Positions 1 to 5,747 of a stretch of 5,747 bases of DNA are shown piece after piece. Numbering within the stretch: position 1 is the stretch's first letter; each line of letters begins with the position of its first letter. The notes under the pieces were generated by a model that had not been told where the DNA came from, did no database searches, and saw nothing but the letters and a program-made list of their open reading frames with translations. This DNA is from Nitrosospira multiformis (GTDB taxonomy: Bacteria > Pseudomonadota > Gammaproteobacteria > Burkholderiales > UBA11063). The stretch lies in contig DYTA01000072.1 in assembly GCA_020726205.1 (NCBI GenBank), positions 1 through 5,747 of the forward strand. Reading direction: 5' to 3'. A program made the translations under genes and the position numbers.

Positions 1-167
1 TAATCAAACACGGCACAGCCGAAGAAGCGATTGAACAGATTAAAGCAAAAGGCTACCCAGCTAAATACCAAGTAAGAGGTAAACCTATCTACCTAATCGG
101 AATTAGCTTTGATCCTGCGACAAAAAGCGTGGTTGAAGTTTGTACCGAACAATCTCTAATCCATTGA
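1..167 (+). CDS. C-terminal end of an AAA-ATPase-like / PD-(D/E)XK nuclease-superfamily protein (partial)
   Basis: An open frame runs into the window from upstream (first whole codon at 3) and ends at TGA 165-167, giving the last 54 residues. They read as the closing part of the PDDEXK_9-type domain found at the end of large proteins with an N-terminal AAA-ATPase-like domain: an alpha-helical stretch (AEEAIEQIKAKGY), then a beta-hairpin with the hallmark pattern KPIYLIGISFD, then a short strand (VVEVCTEQ). In this family the last part follows the nuclease core, so the catalytic residues lie outside the window and activity cannot be judged. The exact role of these proteins is not settled. Local composition is less AT-rich than in most of the following genes. 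It probably marks the border of the polysaccharide locus and is separated from wzt by a promoter region. Family call fairly sure, function unknown. Confidence 0.72.
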   Translation, partial: IKHGTAEEAIEQIKAKGYPAKYQVRGKPIYLIGISFDPATKSVVEVCTEQSLIH

Positions 168-179
168 TATATAGCCGTG

Positions 180-188
180 TGATATAAT
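180..188 (+). promoter_or_regulatory. Extended -10 promoter, probable promoter of the wzt operon
   Basis: TGATATAAT at 180-188 is a perfect extended -10 element (TG, one base, TATAAT at 183-188). No good -35 lies at 16-18 bp; a TTGATA at 164-169 is only 13 bp upstream. A lacking -35 is typical of extended -10 promoters. Transcription would start near 195 and give a leader of about 120 nt before the preferred wzt start at 317. It is the only strong promoter-like sequence I see in the window. Motif seen directly; activity inferred. Confidence 0.5.
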
Positions 189-236
189 ATTGGCTTATGA
201 GATAATTAGATTAAATTAGTAATAACATATTCAATT

Positions 237-268
237 GAGAGTAGGAAATAATGATTCTTACTCTTTTT
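237..268 (+). terminator. Hairpin plus T-tract in the wzt leader (terminator or attenuator)
   Basis: The arms 238-247 (AGAGTAGGAA) and 255-264 (TTCTTACTCT) pair over 10 bp with one G-U wobble around a 7-base loop, and T264-T268 follows at once. This is the shape of an intrinsic terminator, though the stem is AT-rich and so of modest strength. It could end transcripts of the upstream nuclease-like gene. Because it lies downstream of the extended -10 element at 180-188 and upstream of wzt, it would also be transcribed in the wzt leader, where it could act as an attenuator. Its 5' arm carries an AGGA sequence and its loop an ATG (see the small ORF at 251-274). Confidence 0.5.
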
Positions 269-274
269 GTATAA
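251..274 (+). other. Possible 7-codon leader ORF overlapping the hairpin
   Basis: ATG 251-253 opens a tiny frame, MILTLFV, closed by TAA 272-274. AGGAA at 243-247 lies just upstream, a short but usable ribosome-binding distance. The AGGAA sits in the 5' arm of the hairpin at 237-268, the ATG straddles loop and stem, and the rest of the frame reads through the 3' arm and T-tract. Translation would therefore compete with hairpin formation. The peptide is not enriched in any one amino acid, so it is not a classical biosynthetic attenuator. ORFs this short arise readily by chance. Confidence 0.2.
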
Positions 275-316
275 ATTAGTGTTATATGTAAATCACAAAT
301 GACTAAAGAAAAAATG

Positions 317-1603
317 ATGAATAAAGATATCGCAATTAAAGTAGAAAACCTGAGCAAGGTTTATAAATTATACAATGCGCCGATTGATCGGATGAAAGAA
401 GCGTTGCATCCATTTAAAAAAAATTACCATAAAGAATTTTATGCGTTGAATGATGTTAGCTTTGAAATTAAAAAAGGTCAAACGGTTGGTATAATTGGTA
501 AAAATGGTTCTGGTAAATCAACCTTACTCAAGATAATTACGGGTGTTTTAACTCCAACTACTGGCAAAGTTACGGTAAATGGACGTATTTCAGCATTGCT
601 TGAACTTGGTGCTGGATTTAATCCTGAATACACAGGTATGGAAAATATCTATTTTCAGGGTAATCTGATGGGGTTTGAGCGTGAGGAAATGGAAGCTAAA
701 GTTCAAGAAATCTTGGATTTTGCTGATATTGGTGATTTTATCCATCAACCTGTAAAAAATTACTCGAGCGGTATGTTTGCTCGTCTGGCTTTTGCGGTGG
801 CGATTAATGTTGAACCAGAAATTTTGATCGTGGATGAGGCTTTATCGGTTGGAGATATGGCATTTCAAGCCAAATGTTTTAATAAATTTAAAGAGTTCCG
901 TGATAAGGGAATAACAATTTTATTTGTAACCCATTCAACAGATTTAATTATTAAATATTGTCAATCGGCAATCTTAATTAATGAAGGTGTGAAAATCAAA
1001 GATGGTGATTGTAAAGAAACGGTTGAAACTTTCCGTAAATTAATGGTTAATCTTGCCCGTAAAAATGTTGAAGAGCAGGAAGAAAAACAAGCTGAAAAAG
1101 AAGATAAGCCAATATCTAAACAGCGTAATTTAAAAGAGCAACTCACGATTAATCATACACCAATTATTTATGGCTCGATGGAAGCTGAAATTATTGATTT
1201 TGGAATTATTAATGATAAAGGCATAATTACCAACCAACTTTATCATGATGAGGATTATATTATCCAAATGACAGTTAGATTTGATACTGATATTATTGAT
1301 CCTATTTTTGCCTATACATTAAAAAGTGTTGATGGTTTAGAGTTGACAGGTACGAATAGTCTTAATTTGAACCAAGTGTTTGGCAAAATAAAAGCAGGTG
1401 AAAAGGCTACCGTGCGATTTAATCAAAATATGATTTTAAACTCAGGGCAATATTTATTATCATTAGGCTGTACCAAGTATCAAGATGGTAATTTAACCGT
1501 ATTTCATCGGATATATGATGCGGTTGCGGTCGAGGTTATTTCAACTACATCAGCAACGGGAATTGCTTTTTCAGTTTCAGATTTTTCAATTGAGCGTGAA
1601 TAA
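317..1603 (+). CDS. wzt: Wzt-type ABC transporter ATPase with C-terminal glycan-recognition domain
   Basis: ATP-binding subunit that powers export of lipid-linked O-antigen or capsule glycan across the inner membrane. Numbered from ATG 317 (428 aa, close to the 431 aa of the E. coli O9a protein): Walker A GKNGSGKST 61-69, the family segment ALLELGAGFNPEYTGMENI near 93-111, signature YSSGM 149-153, Walker B ILIVDE 169-174, H-loop His 206. A charged Lys/Glu-rich linker (about 247-274) leads to a beta-rich Wzt_C-like domain, about 277-428, which in the family binds the modified end of the glycan. All catalytic motifs are intact. In-frame ATGs at 299 and 314 are alternatives. I prefer 317 because MNKDIAIKVENLSKVYKLY resembles family N termini and AAAGAA lies at a suitable distance, but no start has a strong Shine-Dalgarno. 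The partner permease Wzm is not in the window. It is the first gene of the run and its stop abuts the next ATG. Confidence 0.93.
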   Translation: MNKDIAIKVENLSKVYKLYNAPIDRMKEALHPFKKNYHKEFYALNDVSFEIKKGQTVGIIGKNGSGKSTLLKIITGVLTPTTGKVTVNGRISALLELGAGFNPEYTGMENIYFQGNLMGFEREEMEAKVQEILDFADIGDFIHQPVKNYSSGMFARLAFAVAINVEPEILIVDEALSVGDMAFQAKCFNKFKEFRDKGITILFVTHSTDLIIKYCQSAILINEGVKIKDGDCKETVETFRKLMVNLARKNVEEQEEKQAEKEDKPISKQRNLKEQLTINHTPIIYGSMEAEIIDFGIINDKGIITNQLYHDEDYIIQMTVRFDTDIIDPIFAYTLKSVDGLELTGTNSLNLNQVFGKIKAGEKATVRFNQNMILNSGQYLLSLGCTKYQDGNLTVFHRIYDAVAVEVISTTSATGIAFSVSDFSIERE

Positions 1604-3070
1604 ATGATTAATATAAAAAAATATTTTGTAATTTCATTATATGCGTTGGTTTTACTGTACTGTGCATTAAGTTATCCGCAACAATTTATGCCAGATGATT
1701 TATATATACATTTATCTGTAATATCTCAGTGGATTTCACATGGTAATCCATATTTATTTGATCCGCAGCATCAATTTATTAGACCTAGTTGGCATTTTAT
1801 ATGGGCAACTATTTTTAATGTATTAGATATAAAAAATGTTAATGAATACCCTATAATAATTTATCGTATTCAAGAAGTTATTACTTTTACATGCGTTTCA
1901 TTTGCTGCTGGATTGTTATTGAAAATTATTAAAAAGAATGTTTTACTGATAGATACTTTTATTGTTGGATGGTTTTCTGGGGTACTTTTTTTTCTTGGTA
2001 CTGGTGTTTTATTCGAGTCTTGGTTTGTTCGTTATGGATGTACTTATCAAATTACACTACCATTTTCATTTGTTGTATCCGTATGTAGCATGAAAATGTT
2101 GATAAATAGAAAGCTATATGTTTATGATTGTGCCATAGTTTCAATACTATCATTCTGTATTATAAAATTTCATGCTATGGAGCTTTTGTATACAATGATT
2201 TTTATATTTATTACATTGCTTTTTTACTATGATAAATTTAAAAAGAAATTTTATATATATTTTATTAGTGGAGTTATAGTTCTATTTTCTATATTGACTT
2301 TTATTCCTGATATTAAGCGTAAAATTAATTTTAGTTTTAATAGTGACTATATTTTTAATTATCAACGATTTGTAGAGTGTATATCTGGATTCATTATTAG
2401 TTCCTTAGTAATTTCTATCATATTAATTATTGCTGTAATTCGCAGAAATAAAAGATCTATTAGTGAATGTGATGATATTAAGCCATTGTTTTGTATATAT
2501 ATATATAGCTTGGCGATGGTTTTAATACCGCTACCAATAGTTTCCAATTTATTTAGATTTATGCCAAATTATGACATGTTTAGATTTTATTTTGGAAGTG
2601 CATGGTTTTTATTATTGCCTGTGATTTTATTTATTTATTTCGATAGCATTAATAAATTTACTGGTGTACTTTTAGGCTATATTTTTGTTGTACTATTGTC
2701 TTCTTATTATTTACCATTCAATCATGTTTCATTTAATAATTTTAAAAGTTTGCAAATATCAATTAGCTATAATAAGTTAACTAATTGGAATCATGAAAAC
2801 TTAAAAGTAGTTAAATCATATATGCTGAATAGCAATTATTCTAATAAAAGTCATACAATATTTATAGCTAGAAGTGATATATCATTAATGATAAACTTAC
2901 TTGGTGGATTTACTACATTTTCAGATGTGCATGTAAATAAAAATGGCAACATGGTTGGAGTTGTTAGAAAAACAAATATTAATTATAAACTACCATCTGG
3001 ATATAAATTTGAATCTGTACCTGATTTATTTCCAGTTGATGAAGGGCTTAAAAATTGGTTGGTGAATTGA
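1604..3070 (+). CDS. Polytopic membrane protein, probable GT-C-fold glycosyltransferase
   Basis: 488 residues with roughly 11 hydrophobic spans, approximately at 7-25, 90-107, 115-137, 150-167, 174-189, 194-209, 215-233, 259-279, 294-312, 331-346 and 352-370, followed by a soluble C-terminal part of about 115 residues. The first span is followed by a loop with an acidic pair, D31-D32 (QFMPDDLYIH). An acidic pair in the first outer loop is the usual catalytic feature of GT-C enzymes, which move sugars from polyprenyl-phosphate carriers on the periplasmic side. I do not recognise the exact family, so the call rests on topology, this motif and context. A Wzy-like polymerase is less likely beside an ABC-type exporter, and the protein is too long and many-spanned for Wzm. 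The ATG directly follows the wzt stop with no gap, so translation is probably coupled. The gene is very AT-rich and uses ATA often, which suggests separate acquisition. It contains A7, T8 and (TA)7 tracts. Confidence 0.6.
   Translation: MINIKKYFVISLYALVLLYCALSYPQQFMPDDLYIHLSVISQWISHGNPYLFDPQHQFIRPSWHFIWATIFNVLDIKNVNEYPIIIYRIQEVITFTCVSFAAGLLLKIIKKNVLLIDTFIVGWFSGVLFFLGTGVLFESWFVRYGCTYQITLPFSFVVSVCSMKMLINRKLYVYDCAIVSILSFCIIKFHAMELLYTMIFIFITLLFYYDKFKKKFYIYFISGVIVLFSILTFIPDIKRKINFSFNSDYIFNYQRFVECISGFIISSLVISIILIIAVIRRNKRSISECDDIKPLFCIYIYSLAMVLIPLPIVSNLFRFMPNYDMFRFYFGSAWFLLLPVILFIYFDSINKFTGVLLGYIFVVLLSSYYLPFNHVSFNNFKSLQISISYNKLTNWNHENLKVVKSYMLNSNYSNKSHTIFIARSDISLMINLLGGFTTFSDVHVNKNGNMVGVVRKTNINYKLPSGYKFESVPDLFPVDEGLKNWLVN
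1986..1993 (+). repeat. T8 homopolymer inside the membrane-protein gene
   Basis: Eight consecutive T within codons for the Leu-Phe-Phe part of a transmembrane segment (near residues 128-130). Slippage by one base would shift the frame early in the gene. An A7 tract at 1615-1621 lies in codons 4-6 of the same gene. In such AT-rich DNA these lengths are only modestly above expectation. Confidence 0.5.
2494..2507 (+). repeat. (TA)7 dinucleotide repeat inside the membrane-protein gene
   Basis: Fourteen bases of alternating T and A cover the codons for I298-Y301 (local protein CIYIYS). Loss or gain of one unit would shift the frame at about 60% of the gene length. Seven units is short for a phase-variable repeat, so this is recorded as a sequence fact, without claiming that it switches. 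Confidence 0.6.
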
Positions 3071-3077
3071 GTAAAAT

Positions 3078-3082
3078 GGAGA
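3078..3082 (+). promoter_or_regulatory. Ribosome-binding site that sets the GTG start of the ATPase gene
   Basis: GGAGA at 3078-3082 is a good Shine-Dalgarno core 7 nt before the GTG at 3090. It supports the non-ATG start, as does the family-like N terminus MLVNFRFSNYKSF that this start gives. Confidence 0.75.
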
Positions 3083-3089
3083 TTATATA

Positions 3090-4487
3090 GTGTTAGTAAA
3101 TTTTAGATTTTCTAATTATAAATCATTTAAAGATGTGCAAACCTTTACAATGGTGGCGAGTAAATCAGATGATAAATCTCAGCATGTGATTAGTACGCAA
3201 CAGGCTAATTTATTAAAAATTAGTTCAGTATATGGTGGCAATGCTTCTGGCAAATCAAATTTTGTCGATGCGATGGCTTATACGCAGGATATTATCAAAA
3301 GTGGTAAACTAAAATTATCTGATGCTGAGAGATATTTTAAATTGGGTGTTGAATCAGCTAAACAAAATTCTAATTTTGAATACGAAATATTGATTGGTGA
3401 GCAAGTATTTGCTTATGGTTTATCAGTTAATTTTGCTGACAAAAAAATTGAGGCGGAATATTTATACGAAGTTAGTAATCAGCAAAATAAGTCGTATTTT
3501 GATATGGATTACATTAATCAAGTTTATGAATTTGCGGATGATATCATTCAAGACACAACAGATTTAAATCGTTGGAAAGTTTATTTTGAAGATTTCAAGA
3601 AAAAGCCAGTTAGTTTATTTTTACCTTTTTTCGCTAAGATAGATTTTGAAGTCAATGACGATAAGATTCAAACGATAAAAAATGTTTATAATTGGTTTGA
3701 TAATGTTTTAGTAGTGATTAAGCCACAATCAAGATTTAAAAATATTTTGGGATTATTCAGCGAAGAAAAAAACACTGCTGTTGTTTCAGTTATTGATTTG
3801 CTTAAATCATTTGATACGGGTATAACTAATGTTAACTTTGAAAAATATCCATTAGAAAAATTAGAGTTAAATTTAAAAAATAAGTTACCCAATGTTTTAA
3901 TTGAAAAAATCTCTGATGATATTGAAAAATTTAGAGAGTCCAACGAGTCCAAGCCTGCAAAAGAAATTAAGCCATTAGCGATTGTAGTTAATAATTTCAT
4001 GTTTAGAGTTTTGGTTAATAAAAATGAAATACTTATTGAAGAAATTCGTTTTGAACATGGTAACCGCAAAAATATATTATTTAGCTTAGATGAAGAATCT
4101 GATGGTACAAAGCGGTTAATTGAGCTTATTTATTTGTTATATAGCGTCCAATTCAAGAAGAGTAATAAGATATTTGTTATTGATGAGTTAAACCGTTCGT
4201 TTCATCCGATGCTAACTCTTGATTTTATCCAGAAATTTTTGCAGTTATCACAAAGTAATAGCCAGATTATAATTACTAGCTATGAAACAATTTTGCTAAG
4301 TGAAAATATATTTAGACAAGATGAGTTATGGGTGGTCGATCGTAATGCTAGTGGAGCAAGTACTATTTCAGCATTAAGCAAATTTGAGATAGATAATAAA
4401 CAATTCATTAGTGAAAATTATCTGGTGGGGCGTTATGGTGGAATACCTAAATTTAGAAAGATTCTTGTTAACAAGGAGTCTTTATAA
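3090..4487 (+). CDS. rloA: RloA/AbiLi-type AAA_21 ATPase, ATP-binding half of an RloAB (AbiL-like) defence pair
   Basis: 465-residue cytosolic ATPase with an ABC/SMC-like head of the AAA_21 (OLD-related) class. The N terminus MLVNFRFSNYKSF is the usual first strand. Walker A is GGNASGKS 49-56. A long divergent, partly helical insert (about 130-330) follows, then the signature-like ESDGTKRL 336-343 and Walker B IFVIDE 361-366 followed by LNRSFHP. The C terminus carries VGRYGGIPKF, typical of this group. The H-loop, usually TTH, reads TSYE here (Y398 where His is expected), one base from a His codon at 4281-4283. In AbiL of Lactococcus and the RloA/RloB pairs, such an ATPase is paired with an RloB protein and is thought to sense infection and control it. 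The next gene overlaps by 1 nt and is exactly that partner. PARIS AriA is a related alternative, but the partner here is RloB-like, not the DUF4435 protein. Start is GTG. Family sure; anti-phage role inferred. Confidence 0.87.
   Translation: MLVNFRFSNYKSFKDVQTFTMVASKSDDKSQHVISTQQANLLKISSVYGGNASGKSNFVDAMAYTQDIIKSGKLKLSDAERYFKLGVESAKQNSNFEYEILIGEQVFAYGLSVNFADKKIEAEYLYEVSNQQNKSYFDMDYINQVYEFADDIIQDTTDLNRWKVYFEDFKKKPVSLFLPFFAKIDFEVNDDKIQTIKNVYNWFDNVLVVIKPQSRFKNILGLFSEEKNTAVVSVIDLLKSFDTGITNVNFEKYPLEKLELNLKNKLPNVLIEKISDDIEKFRESNESKPAKEIKPLAIVVNNFMFRVLVNKNEILIEEIRFEHGNRKNILFSLDEESDGTKRLIELIYLLYSVQFKKSNKIFVIDELNRSFHPMLTLDFIQKFLQLSQSNSQIIITSYETILLSENIFRQDELWVVDRNASGASTISALSKFEIDNKQFISENYLVGRYGGIPKFRKILVNKESL
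4473..4478 (+). promoter_or_regulatory. Strong ribosome-binding site for rloB
   Basis: AAGGAG at 4473-4478, inside the last codons of the ATPase gene, lies 8 nt before ATG 4487. It is the strongest Shine-Dalgarno in the window. Together with the TAATG stop/start overlap it indicates coupled but efficient translation of the RloB partner. Confidence 0.8.
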
Positions 4488-5209
4488 TGGCTCGATTATT
4501 TTCTGTTGCTCATGAACAATTTTCTGAACGTATTGAAGAAGTTAAATTGCCGTCCAAAAAATTGATTTTTGTTGCCTACGAGGGAGTTATTGAAGAACAC
4601 TATTATTTCACGGAGTTGAGTAATCAATTAAAAGATTTAACCGAGTACAATGTGGACTTTTTTCCTCTTGAACGAGAAAAAGAAGATGGGAACAGTCACC
4701 CTTATCATGTTAGTGATGGAATGGTTGAGTATTACGATGAAAAGATAAAAAATAGTCATACTTTTGATGTAAGCAGAGATCAATTATGGATTGTGGTTGA
4801 TGTTGATAGACATTTCAAAAATACTGAAAACAAAACAAGAAAACAAAATTATGATGAATATCTGCAATCATTAACGCATGATGGTGTTGAAATAAAATTA
4901 GCGATTAGTAAACCATGTTTTGAATTGTGGTTGATTTTGCACTATAAACTAGTTGATAATCTTGATGTAGCTAAGATATTGGAAAATAAAAAAATTAGCA
5001 AAGATAAAACATATATAAAAGATTTATGCAAACAAATTTTAGTAAATCATCATCATATACAGTCACAACAGTATTTTGAAAATGAGTTTGCCAAAGTAAA
5101 ATCTGCAATCAGTCAAGCACAGAATGCAAAATTAAATCAAGATAATGATCTGGCATTAGATAGTGTCGGTACTACCGTATATAAGTTACTAGAACAAGTA
5201 ATTAATTAG
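4487..5209 (+). CDS. rloB: RloB/AbiLii-type TOPRIM-like protein, putative effector of the RloAB pair
   Basis: 240 residues with the conserved blocks of the RloB family in order: YEGVIEEHYYF at 31-41 (E32 as the first acidic residue), WIVVDVDRH at 101-109 (D105 and D107, a DxD pair), SKPCFELWLILHY at 141-153 (usually S-N-P-C-F-E-L-W) and SVGTTVYKLLE at 226-236. One Glu followed by a DxD pair is the metal-binding pattern of TOPRIM nucleases, so a nuclease-type effector is plausible, though the reaction is not established for RloB to my knowledge. All blocks are intact and the length is normal. ATG 4487 overlaps the ATPase stop in TAATG, the typical strict pairing of the two genes. The 12-nt gap to the methyltransferase gene leaves no room for a terminator. 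Family call is firm; defence function follows from AbiL and RloAB precedent. Confidence 0.87.
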   Translation: MARLFSVAHEQFSERIEEVKLPSKKLIFVAYEGVIEEHYYFTELSNQLKDLTEYNVDFFPLEREKEDGNSHPYHVSDGMVEYYDEKIKNSHTFDVSRDQLWIVVDVDRHFKNTENKTRKQNYDEYLQSLTHDGVEIKLAISKPCFELWLILHYKLVDNLDVAKILENKKISKDKTYIKDLCKQILVNHHHIQSQQYFENEFAKVKSAISQAQNAKLNQDNDLALDSVGTTVYKLLEQVIN

Positions 5210-5221
5210 CAGAGAAATAAC

Positions 5222-5747
5222 ATGACAAAATTAAATTTAGAGTTTTACAAAGGTGCAGACCTTTATTCAGATGGCGATGTTGAGGATGAAATTCTTGAGA
5301 TCGTGAAAAATAATACTGATTTTACTGATATTTTGCAACAGCGGGATAATTGGGCAATTATGTATCATTTAACCCCTGTTCGGCGCAATTTGCTTGAATG
5401 GTATGATTTTGGTAAAGATAAAACCTTGCTTGAAATCGGTGGTGGCTGTGGTGCATTTGCTGGAATGTTTGCCGACAAGCTAAAAGATGTTAAGGTAGTT
5501 GAGTTATCACGTCGTCGTGCGGAAATTATTTATAATCGCCATAAACACCATGATAATCTAGAAATTATGGTTGGTAATCTTAATGATATTCAATTTGAAC
5601 AAAAATTTGATTATGTTACCTTGATCGGGGTGTTGGAATATGCGGGGAAATTTACCGAGGGTGATGAACCCTTTAAAACATTTTTAGAAAATGTAAAAAA
5701 ATTCCTGAAACCAGATGGTAAGTTGATTATTGCGATTGAAAATAACT
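5222..5747 (+). CDS. Class I SAM-dependent methyltransferase, N-terminal part (cut by window end)
   Basis: The frame is open from ATG 5222 to the window end, 175 residues, and continues beyond. After a family-like N terminus (YKGADLYSDGDVEDEILEIV, 9-28) comes the Rossmann methyltransferase core: motif I LLEIGGGCGAF 69-79 for S-adenosylmethionine, post-I acidic VVEL with E94, the FDYVTLIGVLEY strand and loop 129-140, and FLKPDGKLIIAIEN 161-174. I recall this arrangement from methyltransferases of polysaccharide clusters, some fused to further domains, so total length and substrate cannot be told. A role in methylating the glycan or its non-reducing end is consistent with a Wzt that has a recognition domain. 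AGAGA at 5211-5215 is a weak ribosome-binding site, 12 nt after the rloB stop. Local GC is closer to wzt than to the genes between. Confidence 0.85.
   Translation, partial: MTKLNLEFYKGADLYSDGDVEDEILEIVKNNTDFTDILQQRDNWAIMYHLTPVRRNLLEWYDFGKDKTLLEIGGGCGAFAGMFADKLKDVKVVELSRRRAEIIYNRHKHHDNLEIMVGNLNDIQFEQKFDYVTLIGVLEYAGKFTEGDEPFKTFLENVKKFLKPDGKLIIAIENN

Noticed and set aside
171..198. Imperfect inverted repeat (AGCC 173-176 / GGCT 192-195) around the -10 element
   Set aside because: Only four contiguous pairs with a 15-base loop; too weak to claim as an operator.
168..316. ops / JUMPStart (RfaH-dependent) element in the leader of a polysaccharide operon
   Set aside because: No GGCGGTAG-like sequence is present; only a chance GAGTAGG occurs inside the hairpin.
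961..1146. 61-codon reverse-strand open frame opposite wzt
   Set aside because: Antisense shadow of the Lys/Glu-rich linker of wzt; Ser/Cys/Phe-rich translation and no ribosome-binding site seen.
2362..2547. 61-codon reverse-strand open frame opposite the membrane-protein gene
   Set aside because: Antisense shadow with no domain or start signal.
3076..3090. Four-codon ORF (ATG GAG ATT ATA TAG) whose stop overlaps the GTG of the ATPase gene
   Set aside because: Too short to support, no proper ribosome-binding site, and its first bases form the Shine-Dalgarno of the GTG start.
3049..3090. Possible promoter before the ATPase gene (TAAAAT at 3072-3077)
   Set aside because: No -35 box at a workable distance and no exact extended -10; chance -10-like strings are frequent in this AT-rich DNA.
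3686..4069. 127-codon reverse-strand open frame
   Set aside because: It lies wholly inside the well-supported ATPase gene, has no recognisable domain, and is rich in Leu/Ser/Ile as expected for a shadow of AT-rich coding DNA.
3090..5209. Classification as PARIS (AriA/AriB) or Gabija
   Set aside because: The second gene carries RloB blocks (EG-TE-like, DxD, CFELW, TTV), not a DUF4435 AriB or a UvrD-like helicase, so RloAB/AbiL fits better.
1595..5225. Flanking direct repeats or transposon ends around the AT-rich block
   Set aside because: Comparison of the 1595-1610 and 5205-5225 junctions shows only a loose AATAA-ATG resemblance from start-codon regions; no inverted repeats or transposase.

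Overview
The window is a 5.7 kb piece of a surface-polysaccharide locus from an AT-rich bacterium. An ATPase of the Wzt type with a C-terminal carbohydrate-recognition domain points to a Gram-negative cell exporting O-antigen or capsule by the ABC-transporter route. The low GC and the style of the proteins suggest a low-GC gammaproteobacterium (Pasteurellaceae- or Orbaceae-like). That assignment is a guess; no rRNA, uptake sequence or other taxonomic marker is present. All genes lie on the + strand.

Layout. Bases 1-167 are the tail of a gene for an AAA-ATPase-like / PD-(D/E)XK nuclease-superfamily protein, probably the edge of the locus. Bases 168-316 hold a perfect extended -10 promoter, then a hairpin followed by a T-tract with a tiny possible leader ORF. 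Next comes a tight co-directional run: wzt (317-1603), a polytopic membrane protein resembling a GT-C glycosyltransferase (1604-3070), an AAA_21-type ATPase of the RloA/AbiLi kind (3090-4487), an RloB/AbiLii-type TOPRIM-like protein (4487-5209), and the 5' part of a class I SAM methyltransferase (from 5222, cut by the window end). The four gene junctions are 0 nt, a 19-nt gap, a 1-nt overlap and a 12-nt gap, so this looks like one operon.

How the genes fit together. Wzt would power export of a finished glycan and recognise its end. The methyltransferase is a plausible source of a terminal cap or sugar methylation, and the membrane protein could add a sugar on the periplasmic side. No Wzm permease is visible. 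The RloA/RloB pair does not belong to glycan synthesis. It matches the two-gene RloAB/AbiL anti-phage (abortive infection) arrangement and sits inside the polysaccharide operon with no visible promoter of its own. This nesting of an intracellular defence pair among genes that shape the phage-exposed surface is the main point of interest. Further oddities are the loss of the H-loop histidine in the ATPase, the very AT-rich composition of the membrane-protein gene, and the hairpin in the wzt leader.
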